Origin: Nonomuraea guangzhouensis
GTDB lineage: Bacteria > Actinomycetota > Actinomycetes > Streptosporangiales > Streptosporangiaceae
Assembly (NCBI RefSeq): GCF_019396345.1
Contig: NZ_JAHKRM010000019.1
Location: forward strand, 1 to 64,000
DNA: 64,000 nucleotides
Direction of reading: 5' to 3'
Made by a program: the position numbers and the translations under genes. This document shows positions 24,082 to 33,113 of the stretch, piece after piece. The notes under the pieces were generated by a model. The model was given only the letters and a program-made list of their open reading frames with translations, did no database searches and had not been told where the DNA came from. Numbering within the stretch: the first letter of the stretch is position 1; every line of letters starts with the position of its first letter.

Positions 24082-25656
24082 GTGTCTGATCAGAACCTGT
24101 CTCGGCGCGGCCTGCTGAGCGCCGGAGGTGGCCTCACCCTCGCCGCGCTCTTCGCCGGTGCCGGCTGCTCTTCGTCGCAGCAACCGGCGAGCGGCCAGAG
24201 CAGCGCGCCCGGCAAGGCGCTCACGCTCAGCCTGCTGCTCCCCGGCGACGTGCCGGCCGGCTGGGACGCCGTCCTGGCCGAGGTCAACAAGAAGCTCCAG
24301 GCCGAACAGGGCTTCACCATCAAGCCGCAGTTCATCCCGTGGGCCAACTACGGCCAGCAGGCGCTGCTGAAGTTCACCGCCGGGGAGACCTTCGACACCG
24401 CGCTGCAGGCCCGCTGGCTCAACATGACCCAGCTCGCCGCCAGCGGCTCGATCGTGGAGCTGAGCTCCCTGCTCAGCAGCGGCAAGTACCCCAACCTGAC
24501 CGCCACCATAGACCCCAAGATCATCGAACTGAACCGATGGAGCGGCAAGCTGTACGGCCTGCCGCAGATCAACTCGGTGGCCCGCTTCCACCACTTCGCC
24601 ATCCGCCAGGATCTGGCCGACAAGTACGGCATGAGCGAGATCACCGACTTCGCGGGCCTGGAGAAGTTCTGGTACGACGTCAAGCAGAAGGAGAAGGGCG
24701 TCACCCCGATCGCGGTCAACTCCCGCATGCCCAAACTGCTGGTCGCGTGGAACCCGGTCGGCTGGCTCAACCCCTCCATGTGGGAGAACCCCCGCACGAG
24801 CATCTCGTCCTTCACCGGCGACTCGCTCGCCTTCGTCCTCGCCGCCGACGGCAAGCAGACCGGCTCCGCCAACCCGGTGCCGTTCTGGGAGGCGCCGGGC
24901 ATGCTGGACGCGCTCCGCCTGGTCCGCAAGTACTACCAGGACGGTCTGATCAACAAGAACGCGCTCACCGTGGACTCCAAGGCACTCGAATCCCAGTTCA
25001 AAGCCGGCCGCTTCGCCACGGGCTGGGCCATGACCGACGGCCTGACCTCGCAGATGCTGCCCGAGCTGACCAAGAACGTCCCCGGTGCGATGCTGTCCAA
25101 CGTGGTCCCGCTCAAGGGCGGCAAGGACGCCAAGCCGTACCAGACCTTCCAGGCCGACAACTTCCTCGTGCTCAACGCCAAGGGGCAGAGCAACGAGAAG
25201 GCCATGCAACTGGAGGAGTGGCTGTCGATCAAGGAGAACCACGACCTGATCACGTACGGCATCCAGGGCAAGGACTGGAACCCGGTCGGCGACGACAAGT
25301 ACGAGATGCTGTCCACCTACACCTTCCCGGGCTTCGCGCTCTCCTGGCGGGCCAAGCTGGAGCGCCGGATCAAGGACATGACCGCGTCCGAGTCGGCCTG
25401 GTTCGACTGGGCGCAGAAGGCGGACAACTTCACCATCGACCCGTACGCCAGCTTCACTCCCGACCCCGAGCCGGTGAAGCGGGAGAACACCCAGGTCACC
25501 GCCGCCATGACGCAGTTCGCCAACCCGCTGTTCATCGGCGCGGTCGACGTCGACCAGGGGCTGGACAAGCTGAAGAAGGCCCTCGACCGGGCCGGCCTGG
25601 CCAAGCTGCAGACCGAGATGGCCAAGCAGGCCGACGCCTACCTCAAGGGGCAGTGA
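24082..25656 (+). CDS. Extracellular solute-binding lipoprotein (LipO type)
   Basis: Substrate-binding lipoprotein of 524 aa. The signal sequence has a twin-arginine motif (LSRRGLLSAGGG) and a lipobox ending AGAGC at about residue 32, so export as a folded Tat lipoprotein is likely. GTG 24082 has AAGGAG 6-7 bases upstream. The length (over 500 aa) is typical of binding proteins that work with LplB/YtcP permeases on large oligosaccharides. A strong hairpin follows 7 bases after the stop. Confidence 0.88.
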   Translation: MSDQNLSRRGLLSAGGGLTLAALFAGAGCSSSQQPASGQSSAPGKALTLSLLLPGDVPAGWDAVLAEVNKKLQAEQGFTIKPQFIPWANYGQQALLKFTAGETFDTALQARWLNMTQLAASGSIVELSSLLSSGKYPNLTATIDPKIIELNRWSGKLYGLPQINSVARFHHFAIRQDLADKYGMSEITDFAGLEKFWYDVKQKEKGVTPIAVNSRMPKLLVAWNPVGWLNPSMWENPRTSISSFTGDSLAFVLAADGKQTGSANPVPFWEAPGMLDALRLVRKYYQDGLINKNALTVDSKALESQFKAGRFATGWAMTDGLTSQMLPELTKNVPGAMLSNVVPLKGGKDAKPYQTFQADNFLVLNAKGQSNEKAMQLEEWLSIKENHDLITYGIQGKDWNPVGDDKYEMLSTYTFPGFALSWRAKLERRIKDMTASESAWFDWAQKADNFTIDPYASFTPDPEPVKRENTQVTAAMTQFANPLFIGAVDVDQGLDKLKKALDRAGLAKLQTEMAKQADAYLKGQ

Positions 25657-25663
25657 CCACCGC

Positions 25664-25692
25664 GCCCTCCTGGATGGATCTTCCAGGAGGGC
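25664..25692. terminator. Bidirectional hairpin terminator
   Basis: Perfect 10-bp stem GCCCTCCTGG / CCAGGAGGGC with a 9-base loop. It sits between the convergent solute-binding-protein gene and signal peptidase gene, the latter ending on the very next base. There is no long T-tract on either side, as is usual in high-GC actinomycetes. Confidence 0.75.
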
Positions 25693-26340
25693 CTACTTGA
25701 CCTTGTCAAAAATGTCGGGCCGGGAGAACAGATAGCCCCGGGACAGCGGCCAGTAGCGCACCACGGCCTTGCCGATCACCGCGTCCTCCGAGATGAAACC
25801 GCCGCCAGGCTCCTGCATGTGACCCCGGGAGTCCAGCGAGGCGCTGCGGTGATCCCCCATCAGCCATAACTTCCCCGCCGGCACCGTGACGGCGAACTTC
25901 CTGCCGGATGGGTAATCGCCGGGGTAGAGGTAGGACGCCTCCTCCAGCGGCGTGCCGTTGACCGTGAGGCGCTTCTTGTCGTCGCAGCACACCACCTTGT
26001 CGCCGCCGACGCCGATGACCCGCTTGATGGTGTCCACGCCGCCCCAGCCCTTGAACACCACGATGTCGCCGCGCTCCGGCTTACCCGCGAGCTTGTTCAC
26101 GAACACCTGGTCATCGATCTGCAGGGTGTTCTCCATCGACCCGGAAGGGATGTAGAACGAGCCGACCACGAACGCCTGCAGCAACAGGGCGATGCCCACA
26201 GTCAGGAGGAGCAGCAACAGCGTCTCGCGGAAGCCGCCCTTCTTCTTCTCTTTCCCCACGCCCTCCGCCTTCTTGGTGACGGGACCTTGGCGAGCTACCG
26301 AACTCGGCAACCCTATGCCATATAGATCTTTCTCCGTCAT
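25693..26340 (-). CDS. lepB: Type I signal peptidase
   Basis: Membrane-bound leader peptidase of 215 aa, peptidase family S26. A lysine-rich cytoplasmic N-terminus is followed by one transmembrane segment (about residues 38-60), then the catalytic serine S68 in PSGSMENTL and the lysine K106 in DTIKRVIG; KLWLMGDHR...DSR is conserved box E. It removes signal peptides outside the membrane. It stands alone here, away from the ribosomal-protein/rnhB context where actinomycete lep genes often occur, so it is probably one of several paralogues. Confidence 0.92.
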   Translation of the reverse strand: MTEKDLYGIGLPSSVARQGPVTKKAEGVGKEKKKGGFRETLLLLLLTVGIALLLQAFVVGSFYIPSGSMENTLQIDDQVFVNKLAGKPERGDIVVFKGWGGVDTIKRVIGVGGDKVVCCDDKKRLTVNGTPLEEASYLYPGDYPSGRKFAVTVPAGKLWLMGDHRSASLDSRGHMQEPGGGFISEDAVIGKAVVRYWPLSRGYLFSRPDIFDKVK

Positions 26341-26411
26341 AAAGCCGGCGTCCTGCTGTGCCTGTCCGGGAGGCTCAGGCTCGCGAGGAGGTCAGCGTCG
26401 CCATCAACCCG

Positions 26412-26618
26412 CTAGGGCCGGCCGCGCGCCGCGTCGTCGGTGCTTATGCTCTTGTAGATCCCGTACAGGGTCTCCAACCCCCCAATGACCATCAAGACCA
26501 CGCCGACCTTGGACGGCGTGAAGATGAAGATCTCCACATCGAGTCCGAACAGCCATAGCGCCAGCCCCGCCACAAAGGTGATCGAACCAGTGAGGAGAGT
26601 CTTGCGGGCAGAGGCCAT
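26412..26618 (-). CDS. Small two-helix membrane protein
   Basis: Protein of 68 aa with two hydrophobic segments (about residues 7-33 and 36-55) and a short charged tail. ATG 26618 has AAAGGA 6 bases upstream. No family recognised. It lies upstream of lepB on the same strand, with 71 bases between, and could be co-transcribed with it. Confidence 0.6.
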   Translation of the reverse strand: MASARKTLLTGSITFVAGLALWLFGLDVEIFIFTPSKVGVVLMVIGGLETLYGIYKSISTDDAARGRP

Positions 26619-26768
26619 GAGCGATCCTTTCGGCTGAGGTGACAGGCGCACCGAATCTTCAACAGACCCTAGACAGGCCCGGCCCGTACGGCCTCCTGCC
26701 GGTTGAGGAGATCGGGCTACATCGTTCGGCTGACAACCGCTTCGGCTCGGGAAAGTTCGCGTACGGTC

Positions 26769-26797
26769 TGTCGAATTCGCGTCGCCCGTCCGACGTA
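26769..26797 (+). promoter_or_regulatory. ECF42-type promoter candidate
   Basis: TGTCGA (26769-26774), 16 bases, then CGACGTA (from 26791), upstream of the DGPF-protein/sigma operon. As I recall the published ECF42 target promoters, they carry TGTCGA at -35 and a CGA-type -10, and ECF42 factors act on the DGPF genes next to them. Spacing and position fit self-activation of this operon. Confidence 0.5.
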
Positions 26798-26837
26798 GAG
26801 GCGTACCGACCAGACACACAGCCAAGGAGACCCCCTC

Positions 26838-27185
26838 ATGGCCCAGTACGCGATCCTCATCTTCGACAACGCCGAAGCCGGCGACTACACCCCCGAGCAG
26901 CAAGCGGCGAGCCAGCGGCACGCCGACGACCTCGTCGACTCCGGCGCCATGATCGCGGCGTACGCGCTGCGGTCCGCCGACACCGCCACCTCGTTGCGCG
27001 GCGACGTGATCACCGACGGACCGTTCATCGACTCCAAGGAAGTCATCGCCGGCGTCTGCGTCATCGAGGCTCCCGACCTGGACGCCGCCCTGGACCTGGC
27101 GCGTCGTAACCCCGCCGTCCAGTGGGGTCGTGGCGGTGTGGAGGTGCGTCCCGTCGCGGGCAGCATCCCGCCCAGCGCCCGATGA
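26838..27185 (+). CDS. DGPF/YCII-domain protein
   Basis: Small YCII-related protein of 115 aa with the defining TDGPFIDSKEVIAGVCVIEA near residues 57-76. AAGGAG lies upstream of the ATG. Its stop overlaps the start of the sigma factor gene (ATGA). DGPF proteins are the standard genomic partners and targets of ECF42 sigma factors; their biochemical role is not established. Confidence 0.9.
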   Translation: MAQYAILIFDNAEAGDYTPEQQAASQRHADDLVDSGAMIAAYALRSADTATSLRGDVITDGPFIDSKEVIAGVCVIEAPDLDAALDLARRNPAVQWGRGGVEVRPVAGSIPPSAR

Positions 27186-28495
27186 CGGCCGCGGCGGACG
27201 CAGCGGACGCTGGCCAGGCGGTCGCCGACGCGCATCGGGGCGAGTGGGCTTTCGTGCTCGCCGCGACAGTACGCATCGCACAGGATCTGGACCTGGCCGA
27301 GGAGTGTGTACAGGAGGCGTATGCCGCAGCGCTCTCGGCCTGGGAACACGATGGGATCCCCACCAACCCCGCGGCATGGCTCACCACCACGGCCAAGCGC
27401 CGCGCGATGGACGCGATCCGCCGCGAACGAACCTTCCGCTCGAAGCTGCCCCTGCTGGTGGAGCCCGAAGCGACTGTCGACGAGCCCACTCTGGGCAGGG
27501 TGACCGCGGTGGAACTGGAGGATGCCGTACCCGACGAACGGCTGCGACTCATCTTCACCTGCTGCCATCCCGCACTCGCGCAGGAGGCACAGCTCGCGCT
27601 CACACTGCGACTGGTGTGCGGACTGCCAACACCGGACATCGCCCGGGCGCTGCTGGTGTCGGAACAGACCATGGCCGCCCGGATCACCCGAGCGAAGAAG
27701 AAGATCACTATCGCCCGCATCCCCTACCGGATCCCACGCCCGGCGGACCTGCCGGACCGGCTGGCAGCCGTACTGGGCGTGCTCCACCTGCTGTTCACCG
27801 CCGGGCACACGGCACCCTCCGGCCCCACGCTCATGCGCACCGACCTGGCTGACCACGCGCTGCACCTGGCCCGCGCGCTGCGGGAGCTCATGCCCGACGA
27901 GCCCGAGGTCCGAGGACTGCTGGCGCTGCTCATGGTCACGGACGCCCGACGTACGACCAGGACCAGCGCTGACGGTCGGCTGCTGCGACTTCAGGAGCAG
28001 GACCGTTCGCGGTGGGACCGTACCGCGCTGGCCGAGGCGCATGAGCTGATCGTGGCCGGGCTGCGCGGCGGTCGCGCCGGGCGCTACCTGCTGCAGGCGG
28101 CGATCGCCTCGCTGTACGCCGAGGCGCCGTCGTACGAGCAGACGGACTGGCCACAGATCGTGGCACTCTACGACAGACTGCTGACGCTCTGGCCCTCACC
28201 GGTCGTCGCACTGAACCGGACCGTGCCGGTGTCGATGGTCCATGGACCGGCGGTCGCCTTGGCGCTGGTCGAGGCGCTGGAGCGGGATGGGCGGCTCTCC
28301 CGGTACCAGTACCTGCCGACGATCAAGGCGGATCTGCTTCAGCGACTCGGGCGTACGGATGAGGCGGCGGTCGCATACCGACTGGCGCTGGAGTTGACTG
28401 ACAACAAGGTTGAGCGGGCGTTCCTCGCCGGGCGTCTGACTGATCAGGGGGACAGGGTCGACACGATGTCTCGGCAAGCCGCATCTACCGATTGA
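27182..28495 (+). CDS. ECF42-group RNA polymerase sigma factor
   Basis: Sigma factor of 437 aa. Region 2 lies at about residues 15-75 (LAEECVQEAYAAALSAWEHDG, AWLTTTAKRRAMDAIRRER). Region 4 lies at about 125-175 (SEQTMAARITRAKKKI). A C-terminal TPR-like extension of about 230 residues replaces the need for an anti-sigma factor. The DERLRLIFTCCHPAL motif between regions is a hallmark of this group. No anti-sigma gene is nearby, as expected for ECF42. It is translationally coupled to the DGPF gene. Confidence 0.92.
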   Translation: MTAAADAADAGQAVADAHRGEWAFVLAATVRIAQDLDLAEECVQEAYAAALSAWEHDGIPTNPAAWLTTTAKRRAMDAIRRERTFRSKLPLLVEPEATVDEPTLGRVTAVELEDAVPDERLRLIFTCCHPALAQEAQLALTLRLVCGLPTPDIARALLVSEQTMAARITRAKKKITIARIPYRIPRPADLPDRLAAVLGVLHLLFTAGHTAPSGPTLMRTDLADHALHLARALRELMPDEPEVRGLLALLMVTDARRTTRTSADGRLLRLQEQDRSRWDRTALAEAHELIVAGLRGGRAGRYLLQAAIASLYAEAPSYEQTDWPQIVALYDRLLTLWPSPVVALNRTVPVSMVHGPAVALALVEALERDGRLSRYQYLPTIKADLLQRLGRTDEAAVAYRLALELTDNKVERAFLAGRLTDQGDRVDTMSRQAASTD

Positions 28496-28842
28496 GCGCA
28501 CTGCATGCCCCTGAACAGCCTGGCCGAGGTGGAGTGCGCTGAGCTGGGAGATGGGCCTGCTGAGGCGATCAGCCGCTTCCGCGACCGCGCCCGGGTGCTG
28601 CGCGCCGTAAACCTGGACGCCCGCGCCCCGGAACCCACCCCTTCTGACCAGTTCCCTGGAGCACCACAAGTCCCGACACGGCGGCAGTTTCCACCGCGCC
28701 CACTCCCGGAACCGTGGCCGTCACTCCTGCGATGGGTAGTACTGGTGAGGTCGCGTATTCAACTGTCGCGGGTTCTCGATGCAGAAGGGCGCGGCAGTAA
28801 CTGATCGTGATCTCCAGCGGCAAACCGCTTCATGCGCCTAAA
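28496..28842. other. Gene-free 347 bases holding one dispersed repeat
   Basis: No credible gene. It includes repeat copy A at 28739-28771 and, before it, GC-rich sequence that may be a decayed coding fragment, though no homology could be recognised. Confidence 0.5.
28739..28771 (+). repeat. Dispersed 33-bp repeat, copy A
   Basis: Shares TACTGGTGRG, CGTATTCAACTGTCG and spacing with copies B (30783) and C (44352). All three have the same orientation and lie just downstream of gene ends. Copy A is 244 bases after the sigma factor stop. Confidence 0.7.
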
Positions 28843-29811
28843 TCAGTCAACACGGCGGAAGGCCGCGCGGTAGTCCCTCGGGCGTCGTCCAGTGTGCTTG
28901 GCGAAGAGGGCGGCGAACGTGCTGGGGTCCCTGTATCCGACCGCGGCGGAGATGCTGCCGACGGTTCGGTTCGTGGCCTCAAGGAGGTGGCGGGCGCGAC
29001 GGACACGCGACGACTGCAGGTACTCCAGCGGGCTCTGGCCGGTCTCGTCCGCGAAGCGCCGCAGCAGCGTCCGAGTGCTGACCTTGAACGTGTCCGACAG
29101 CGCGGCGAGGTCGTATCGGGCGGCAAGGTTTTGGTCGAGCCATCGCATGACCTTGTGGGAGAACGCGTTTCCGGGCTGCGGAAGAAATTGCGCGTCAACG
29201 TATGGGGTCTGGGACGTTCGCGCATCGTCGACGAGCGCCACCCGCGCGGTTGTCCGTGCCACGCCGGCACCACTGTGTTGACGGATCAGATCCAGCGCGA
29301 AGTCGTACATGGCGCTGAAGGCCGCTGTTGTCGTCACCCCGGTGTCGGTGACGACCAGACGCTCAGGCCGGACGTCAGCATCCGGATAGCGTCGAGCCAG
29401 TTCGTCCGCGAGGAGCCAGGCTGTCGTAGCCCGGCGTCGGTTGAGGAGTCCAGCCTCGGCGAGCAGGAACGCACCGACACAGATCGAGACGACGACAGTG
29501 CCCGCAGCAGCGTGCGAGCGGATCGCCGCAATTTCCGGGGCGAGGGGTGCGAGCTTCGCGTCCACGTCGAGGCCCGGCACGAGCTCGAACCCTGGCACAA
29601 CAAGGACATCTACCTCGCGCAGCGGAGAGACGTCCAACACCGCACCACCCGATGCCGCGACACGACGACGAGGCGAAACGATCGACACCTCGTATCCGGA
29701 GCCGTCCGGACCGGCAACGTGCGTGGCCATCGTCAAGAGATCGGGTACGCCGAACACCTCGGACGCGAAGCAGCCTGGATAGGCGAGGACACCAACCCGT
29801 AGCGGGCTCAC
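28843..29811 (-). CDS. GlxA-type regulator (DJ-1/PfpI plus AraC HTH)
   Basis: Regulator of 322 aa. The N-terminal DJ-1/PfpI-like domain (residues 1 to about 190) has its elbow cysteine in VVSICVGAFLLAEAG. The C-terminal AraC double helix-turn-helix reads LAALSDTFKVSTRTLLRRF and VGYRDPSTFAALFAKHTGRRPRDYR. It is divergent from the dienelactone-hydrolase-like gene, with about 95 bases between starts, so that gene is its likely target. Confidence 0.9.
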   Translation of the reverse strand: MSPLRVGVLAYPGCFASEVFGVPDLLTMATHVAGPDGSGYEVSIVSPRRRVAASGGAVLDVSPLREVDVLVVPGFELVPGLDVDAKLAPLAPEIAAIRSHAAAGTVVVSICVGAFLLAEAGLLNRRRATTAWLLADELARRYPDADVRPERLVVTDTGVTTTAAFSAMYDFALDLIRQHSGAGVARTTARVALVDDARTSQTPYVDAQFLPQPGNAFSHKVMRWLDQNLAARYDLAALSDTFKVSTRTLLRRFADETGQSPLEYLQSSRVRRARHLLEATNRTVGSISAAVGYRDPSTFAALFAKHTGRRPRDYRAAFRRVD

Positions 29812-29906
29812 GCTCGCCTCCTCATCATCAGCCTATGGCGAGATTACCCGCATACATGGCGATGTCGCCTCTCGCCCTCCGCGGGGCATCGGTCCACGCT
29901 GTCACC

Positions 29907-30752
29907 ATGAGCGCTGCCAGCGGACGACTTGACGACATGATCACGGACTTCTCCCGCCGACTCGTGGATGTGGAGGGGGTGGTGAAGACGGTGTACGCTG
30001 CGGGTTCCGGGCCGGCCGTCGTGTTGATGCCGGAGATGCCCGGCATCAGTCCTGATGTCCTTCGACTGGCGCGGTGGGTGCGAGATGCGGGCTTCACCGT
30101 TTATGTCCCCTCACTCTTCGGGATCGACGGTGCCTACCCCACGGTAGAGGGTGGTACGGAGGTCGTCCGCCGCGCGTGTGTCAGTGCCGAGTTCCGCGCG
30201 TTCGCCGGGGGCGGCACCAGCCCGGTCACGGCATGGCTACGTGGGCTGGCGCGCCAAGCCCATGCCGAATGCGGCGGTCCGGGAGTCGGCGCGATCGGAT
30301 TGTGCTTCACCGGCAACTTCGCTCTCACCATGGCCCTTGAGCCGGCTGTCATCGCGCCAGTGGTCAACCATCCGTCGCTGCCGCTGGACGACCCTGCCGG
30401 ACTCGAGATCAGCGACGAGGACGCGCGCGCAGTCCGAGACCGCATCGCGCGCGAGGGTCTGAAGGTCCTTGCCTACCGCTTCGACGACGACCGCTGGTGC
30501 ACCGGCCAGCGCTTCGCCGCCTACCAGGCGCTCCTCGGCGACGCCTTCGAGGGCCGTGTCCTTCCGGGCAGTTCCGCGAACACCAGCCCGCCACCGTTCT
30601 TCGGCGACGTGGTCGGGTCCCCCCATAGCGTGGTCACCGCCCATCTCGTCGACGAGGACGGACATCCCACGCTGAAGGCCAGGGACGAGATCATCGCCTT
30701 CCTGACCGACCGCTTGAGCCCGTTCGGACATTCCGCGACGACATGCGGCTAG
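29907..30752 (+). CDS. Dienelactone hydrolase-like protein
   Basis: Alpha/beta-hydrolase of the dienelactone hydrolase family, 281 aa from ATG 29907 (ATG 29937 is the alternative). The nucleophile elbow reads GLCFTGN, so the nucleophile is cysteine as in true dienelactone hydrolases, although the usual GxCxGG is altered at the fifth position. DEDGHPT near the C-terminus supplies the histidine. No ribosome site is obvious. A role in hydrolysing a lactone or ester under control of the divergent GlxA-type regulator is inferred. Confidence 0.78.
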   Translation: MSAASGRLDDMITDFSRRLVDVEGVVKTVYAAGSGPAVVLMPEMPGISPDVLRLARWVRDAGFTVYVPSLFGIDGAYPTVEGGTEVVRRACVSAEFRAFAGGGTSPVTAWLRGLARQAHAECGGPGVGAIGLCFTGNFALTMALEPAVIAPVVNHPSLPLDDPAGLEISDEDARAVRDRIAREGLKVLAYRFDDDRWCTGQRFAAYQALLGDAFEGRVLPGSSANTSPPPFFGDVVGSPHSVVTAHLVDEDGHPTLKARDEIIAFLTDRLSPFGHSATTCG

Positions 30753-30782
30753 CGGCACACCCCGCCTGGGCGGCGGGGGTCA

Positions 30783-30815
30783 GTACTGGTGGGACCGTCT
30801 ATTCAACTGTCGTAG
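30783..30815 (+). repeat. Dispersed 33-bp repeat, copy B, at a gene break
   Basis: Second copy of the TACTGGTG...CAACTGTCG repeat. Its right edge falls exactly where recognisable SDR coding sequence begins (base 30816), so it marks the point at which that gene lost its 5' part. Confidence 0.7.
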
Positions 30816-31231
30816 GACCTCCAGTCGGAATGCTCGTATACCTGGGCGGCCGCCTACGGTCAGTCCAAACTGGCCAACCTGATGTTCACGTACGAGCTGC
30901 AACGCCGCCTCACCGCGCATGGCGCCGCCACGATCGCCGTCGCCGCCCACCCGGGCCTGGCCGCCACCGACCTCGTCCGCCACATGTCCGCCGTCGTCCG
31001 TCCGATCCTGTTGGCGACCACCCAGCCCTCGGCCCTGGGCGCGCTGCCTGCCCTACGCACGGCCACCGACCCGGGCGTGCTCAGCGGCCAGTACTACGGC
31101 CCCGACCGGCTGGGCGAACGACGCGGCCACCCACGCCTGGTCACCTCCAGCCCGCAGTCGTACGACCTGACCATCCAGCAGCGGCTGTGGACGGCCTCGG
31201 AAAACTCACCGGCACGAAGTTCCCGCTGTGA
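30816..31231 (+). pseudogene. Truncated, frameshifted short-chain dehydrogenase
   Basis: Remnant of a classical SDR. Homology begins in mid-protein with DLQSE...AYGQSKLANLMF, which contains the YxxxK catalytic pair, and continues to RLWTASE. The cofactor-binding Rossmann half is absent. Near 31196 the frame shifts by one base, after which the usual ending KLTGTKFPL and its stop are found. Two independent lesions make function very unlikely. Confidence 0.85.
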
Positions 31232-31322
31232 CACGCCCGACATTGGAGGCCCGCATCAACACCGGGCACTGGCCCGACCCCGACCCGGTCGCACTCAACA
31301 GCCGTGCTGCGGCAGTAACCGA

Positions 31323-32363
31323 CTACGTCTGAGGCTGGGCGTTCTTCACCCGGTCGCGTACCACTGCGGTGCCCAACCAGCGGTCATGAAGGACACGGCC
31401 CTCCGGGTCGATGAGCGTCCACAACCCGTCCGCGAAGAGGCACAGCAGCCCTACCCCGGGGACGAAAGCAAGGAGCGGGAAAGCCATCGTGCGAAGAGCC
31501 ACCCTGCCCGCGCCCAACCGTCCGCCCGGCCCTGCGGCGACGACACGCACACCCAGGAGCCTCTTGCCCAACGTCCGCCCCCACAGGGCATGCGGCACCC
31601 AGAAGTAGAGGAACAGCCCGGACGGGATGGCCAGGTCAGCGGGCCTCACGCTGCTCTGGAACACGCCGACATGCTCCAGAAGTCCGTACCCCACGTGAGA
31701 CCCGGGCCCGATATCGACCACAGCCCAGAGCGGCCCCACGACGATGCCCAGAACCCCAGTTACGATCAGGTAGTCGGCCAAGGCCGCCGCCGCTCGGCGC
31801 CATGCCAACCCGGTCTGTGACGGGACCGGTTCTTCTCCGCTGGAAGGGCGCATCGCCCGCGACGCTGCGAGCACCAGCACCGCAGCCATCAGCAGACACA
31901 GCTGGGTGATCCCCCAAGCGCCGGCCATTGCCCTGAACCAAGCAGAGCTCAGCAGCGGGATCGTCTCGGGGCAAATCGAGTCGCGGTACGGCGAGACGAG
32001 GGGCCCGGTCACCGAGATCAGGACGAGGAGTCCCGCCACCCGCCGGGCGGCTACCCCGCTATCCCTGCGGGCGAGACAGGCGAGGAGACCGAGGAGGACC
32101 ACAAGGGCCGGAAGCGCCCCCTCCGCCGTGATCTCCATGACCGCATCGAGATCGCGGCGCAGAGGGGCAAGCGGGGACAACGTCGGTCCACCACTGAATT
32201 GGCACACGTACCCATAAATCTGCTTGGGCTCCCCATGGGTCTGGGCGAACTTCTCACTATCGAGTCGCTCGCGCCACAGCTCCCATGTTGGGAAAGCGGC
32301 AACGACCACAGCTGCCGTCCATGCCGACAACGCCAACCACGATAATCGGGAAACCTGCAACAA
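31323..32363 (-). CDS. RDD-family membrane protein
   Basis: Membrane protein of 346 aa. The N-terminal half has about four hydrophobic segments of no known family (YRDSICPETIPLL between them). The C-terminal half is an RDD domain: RRAAAALADYLIV, LWGRTLGKRLLGVRVV and the closing DPEGRVLHDRWLGTAVV. The TTG start at 32363 is supported by AAAGGA upstream. RDD proteins are membrane proteins of mostly unknown role, some involved in transport. Confidence 0.82.
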   Translation of the reverse strand: MLQVSRLSWLALSAWTAAVVVAAFPTWELWRERLDSEKFAQTHGEPKQIYGYVCQFSGGPTLSPLAPLRRDLDAVMEITAEGALPALVVLLGLLACLARRDSGVAARRVAGLLVLISVTGPLVSPYRDSICPETIPLLSSAWFRAMAGAWGITQLCLLMAAVLVLAASRAMRPSSGEEPVPSQTGLAWRRAAAALADYLIVTGVLGIVVGPLWAVVDIGPGSHVGYGLLEHVGVFQSSVRPADLAIPSGLFLYFWVPHALWGRTLGKRLLGVRVVAAGPGGRLGAGRVALRTMAFPLLAFVPGVGLLCLFADGLWTLIDPEGRVLHDRWLGTAVVRDRVKNAQPQT

Positions 32364-32509
32364 AATGATCCTTTCGCCTTGGGAGCATCACTTTACCGAT
32401 GGCTCCTCCAACGAAAGGGCAGAGATGCTCTCGGATGAGACCACGCCACGGGGCGTCCGACGCTAATACTCGGGCGTCCTTTGTGATCACTCTCTGGCCC
32501 TCTTGCGGA

Positions 32510-33113
32510 TCAGACTTCTGATCGAAGGGCCAGAACTAGTTGCCAAGCATTAGTTGACGGGTTCCTTAGAAAGTCCTCTCCAGTTGGATCGAGTTGGCGA
32601 GCCCTAAGGCAGGCCGCTTCCAACCCATGGAGGAAATCGGAAAATCGAGTATTCCCCTTCGCTCCAGCCTGGCGCCACAGATTTCAGCTTGCGTTTCGCC
32701 TCGTTCGCCGACAGAAACGGTCGAGTGCAGTCTGTGTGATGCATAATCAACCAGACCTCGAAACATGGCGTCGACAGGCAGAGGTCAATCGAACCACGCT
32801 TGGCCTCACTTATCAGCGCCGACGCAAGGGCCTCGTCCAGCTCCGTGTCCAATACGCACCAGACGGCATCGTACTCGTCCGATCGTCTAGCAACAGCATG
32901 CCGGATTATGGAAAGATGATCGACCTTGGGGGCGTCAACGTCAATATGAGGCCCCTGTCGCGACCGCATCCCTACGAAGTAATCCTTCTCAGTCTTTCCT
33001 TCGCAGAGGACCAGGAAGCTCGCACGCTCTTGCCGCGTTCCCTTCTTCTTGTGCTCAAGATCGGTATCCGTCCGGATGCCTCCCTTCCCCGTCTTAGCTG
33101 TTCGAGGGGACAT
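32510..33113 (-). pseudogene. rloB: RloB/AbiLii-like TOPRIM protein, frameshifted
   Basis: OLD-type TOPRIM protein paired with the ATPase gene upstream. The first frame gives FLVLCEGKTEKDYF (E38) and VLDTELDE (D89), then runs into a stop at 32604. Removing one G from the GGGG run at 32657-32654 (minus strand) restores the frame. It then reads NTRFSDFLHGLEAA...FLRNPSTNAWQLVLAL with a stop at 32512-32510, which is the normal RloB C-terminus including the NPST motif. The repaired length is 200 aa, as expected. It is either a disabled gene, a sequencing error or a slippage site. Its ATG overlaps the ATPase gene by 20 bases. Confidence 0.85.
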
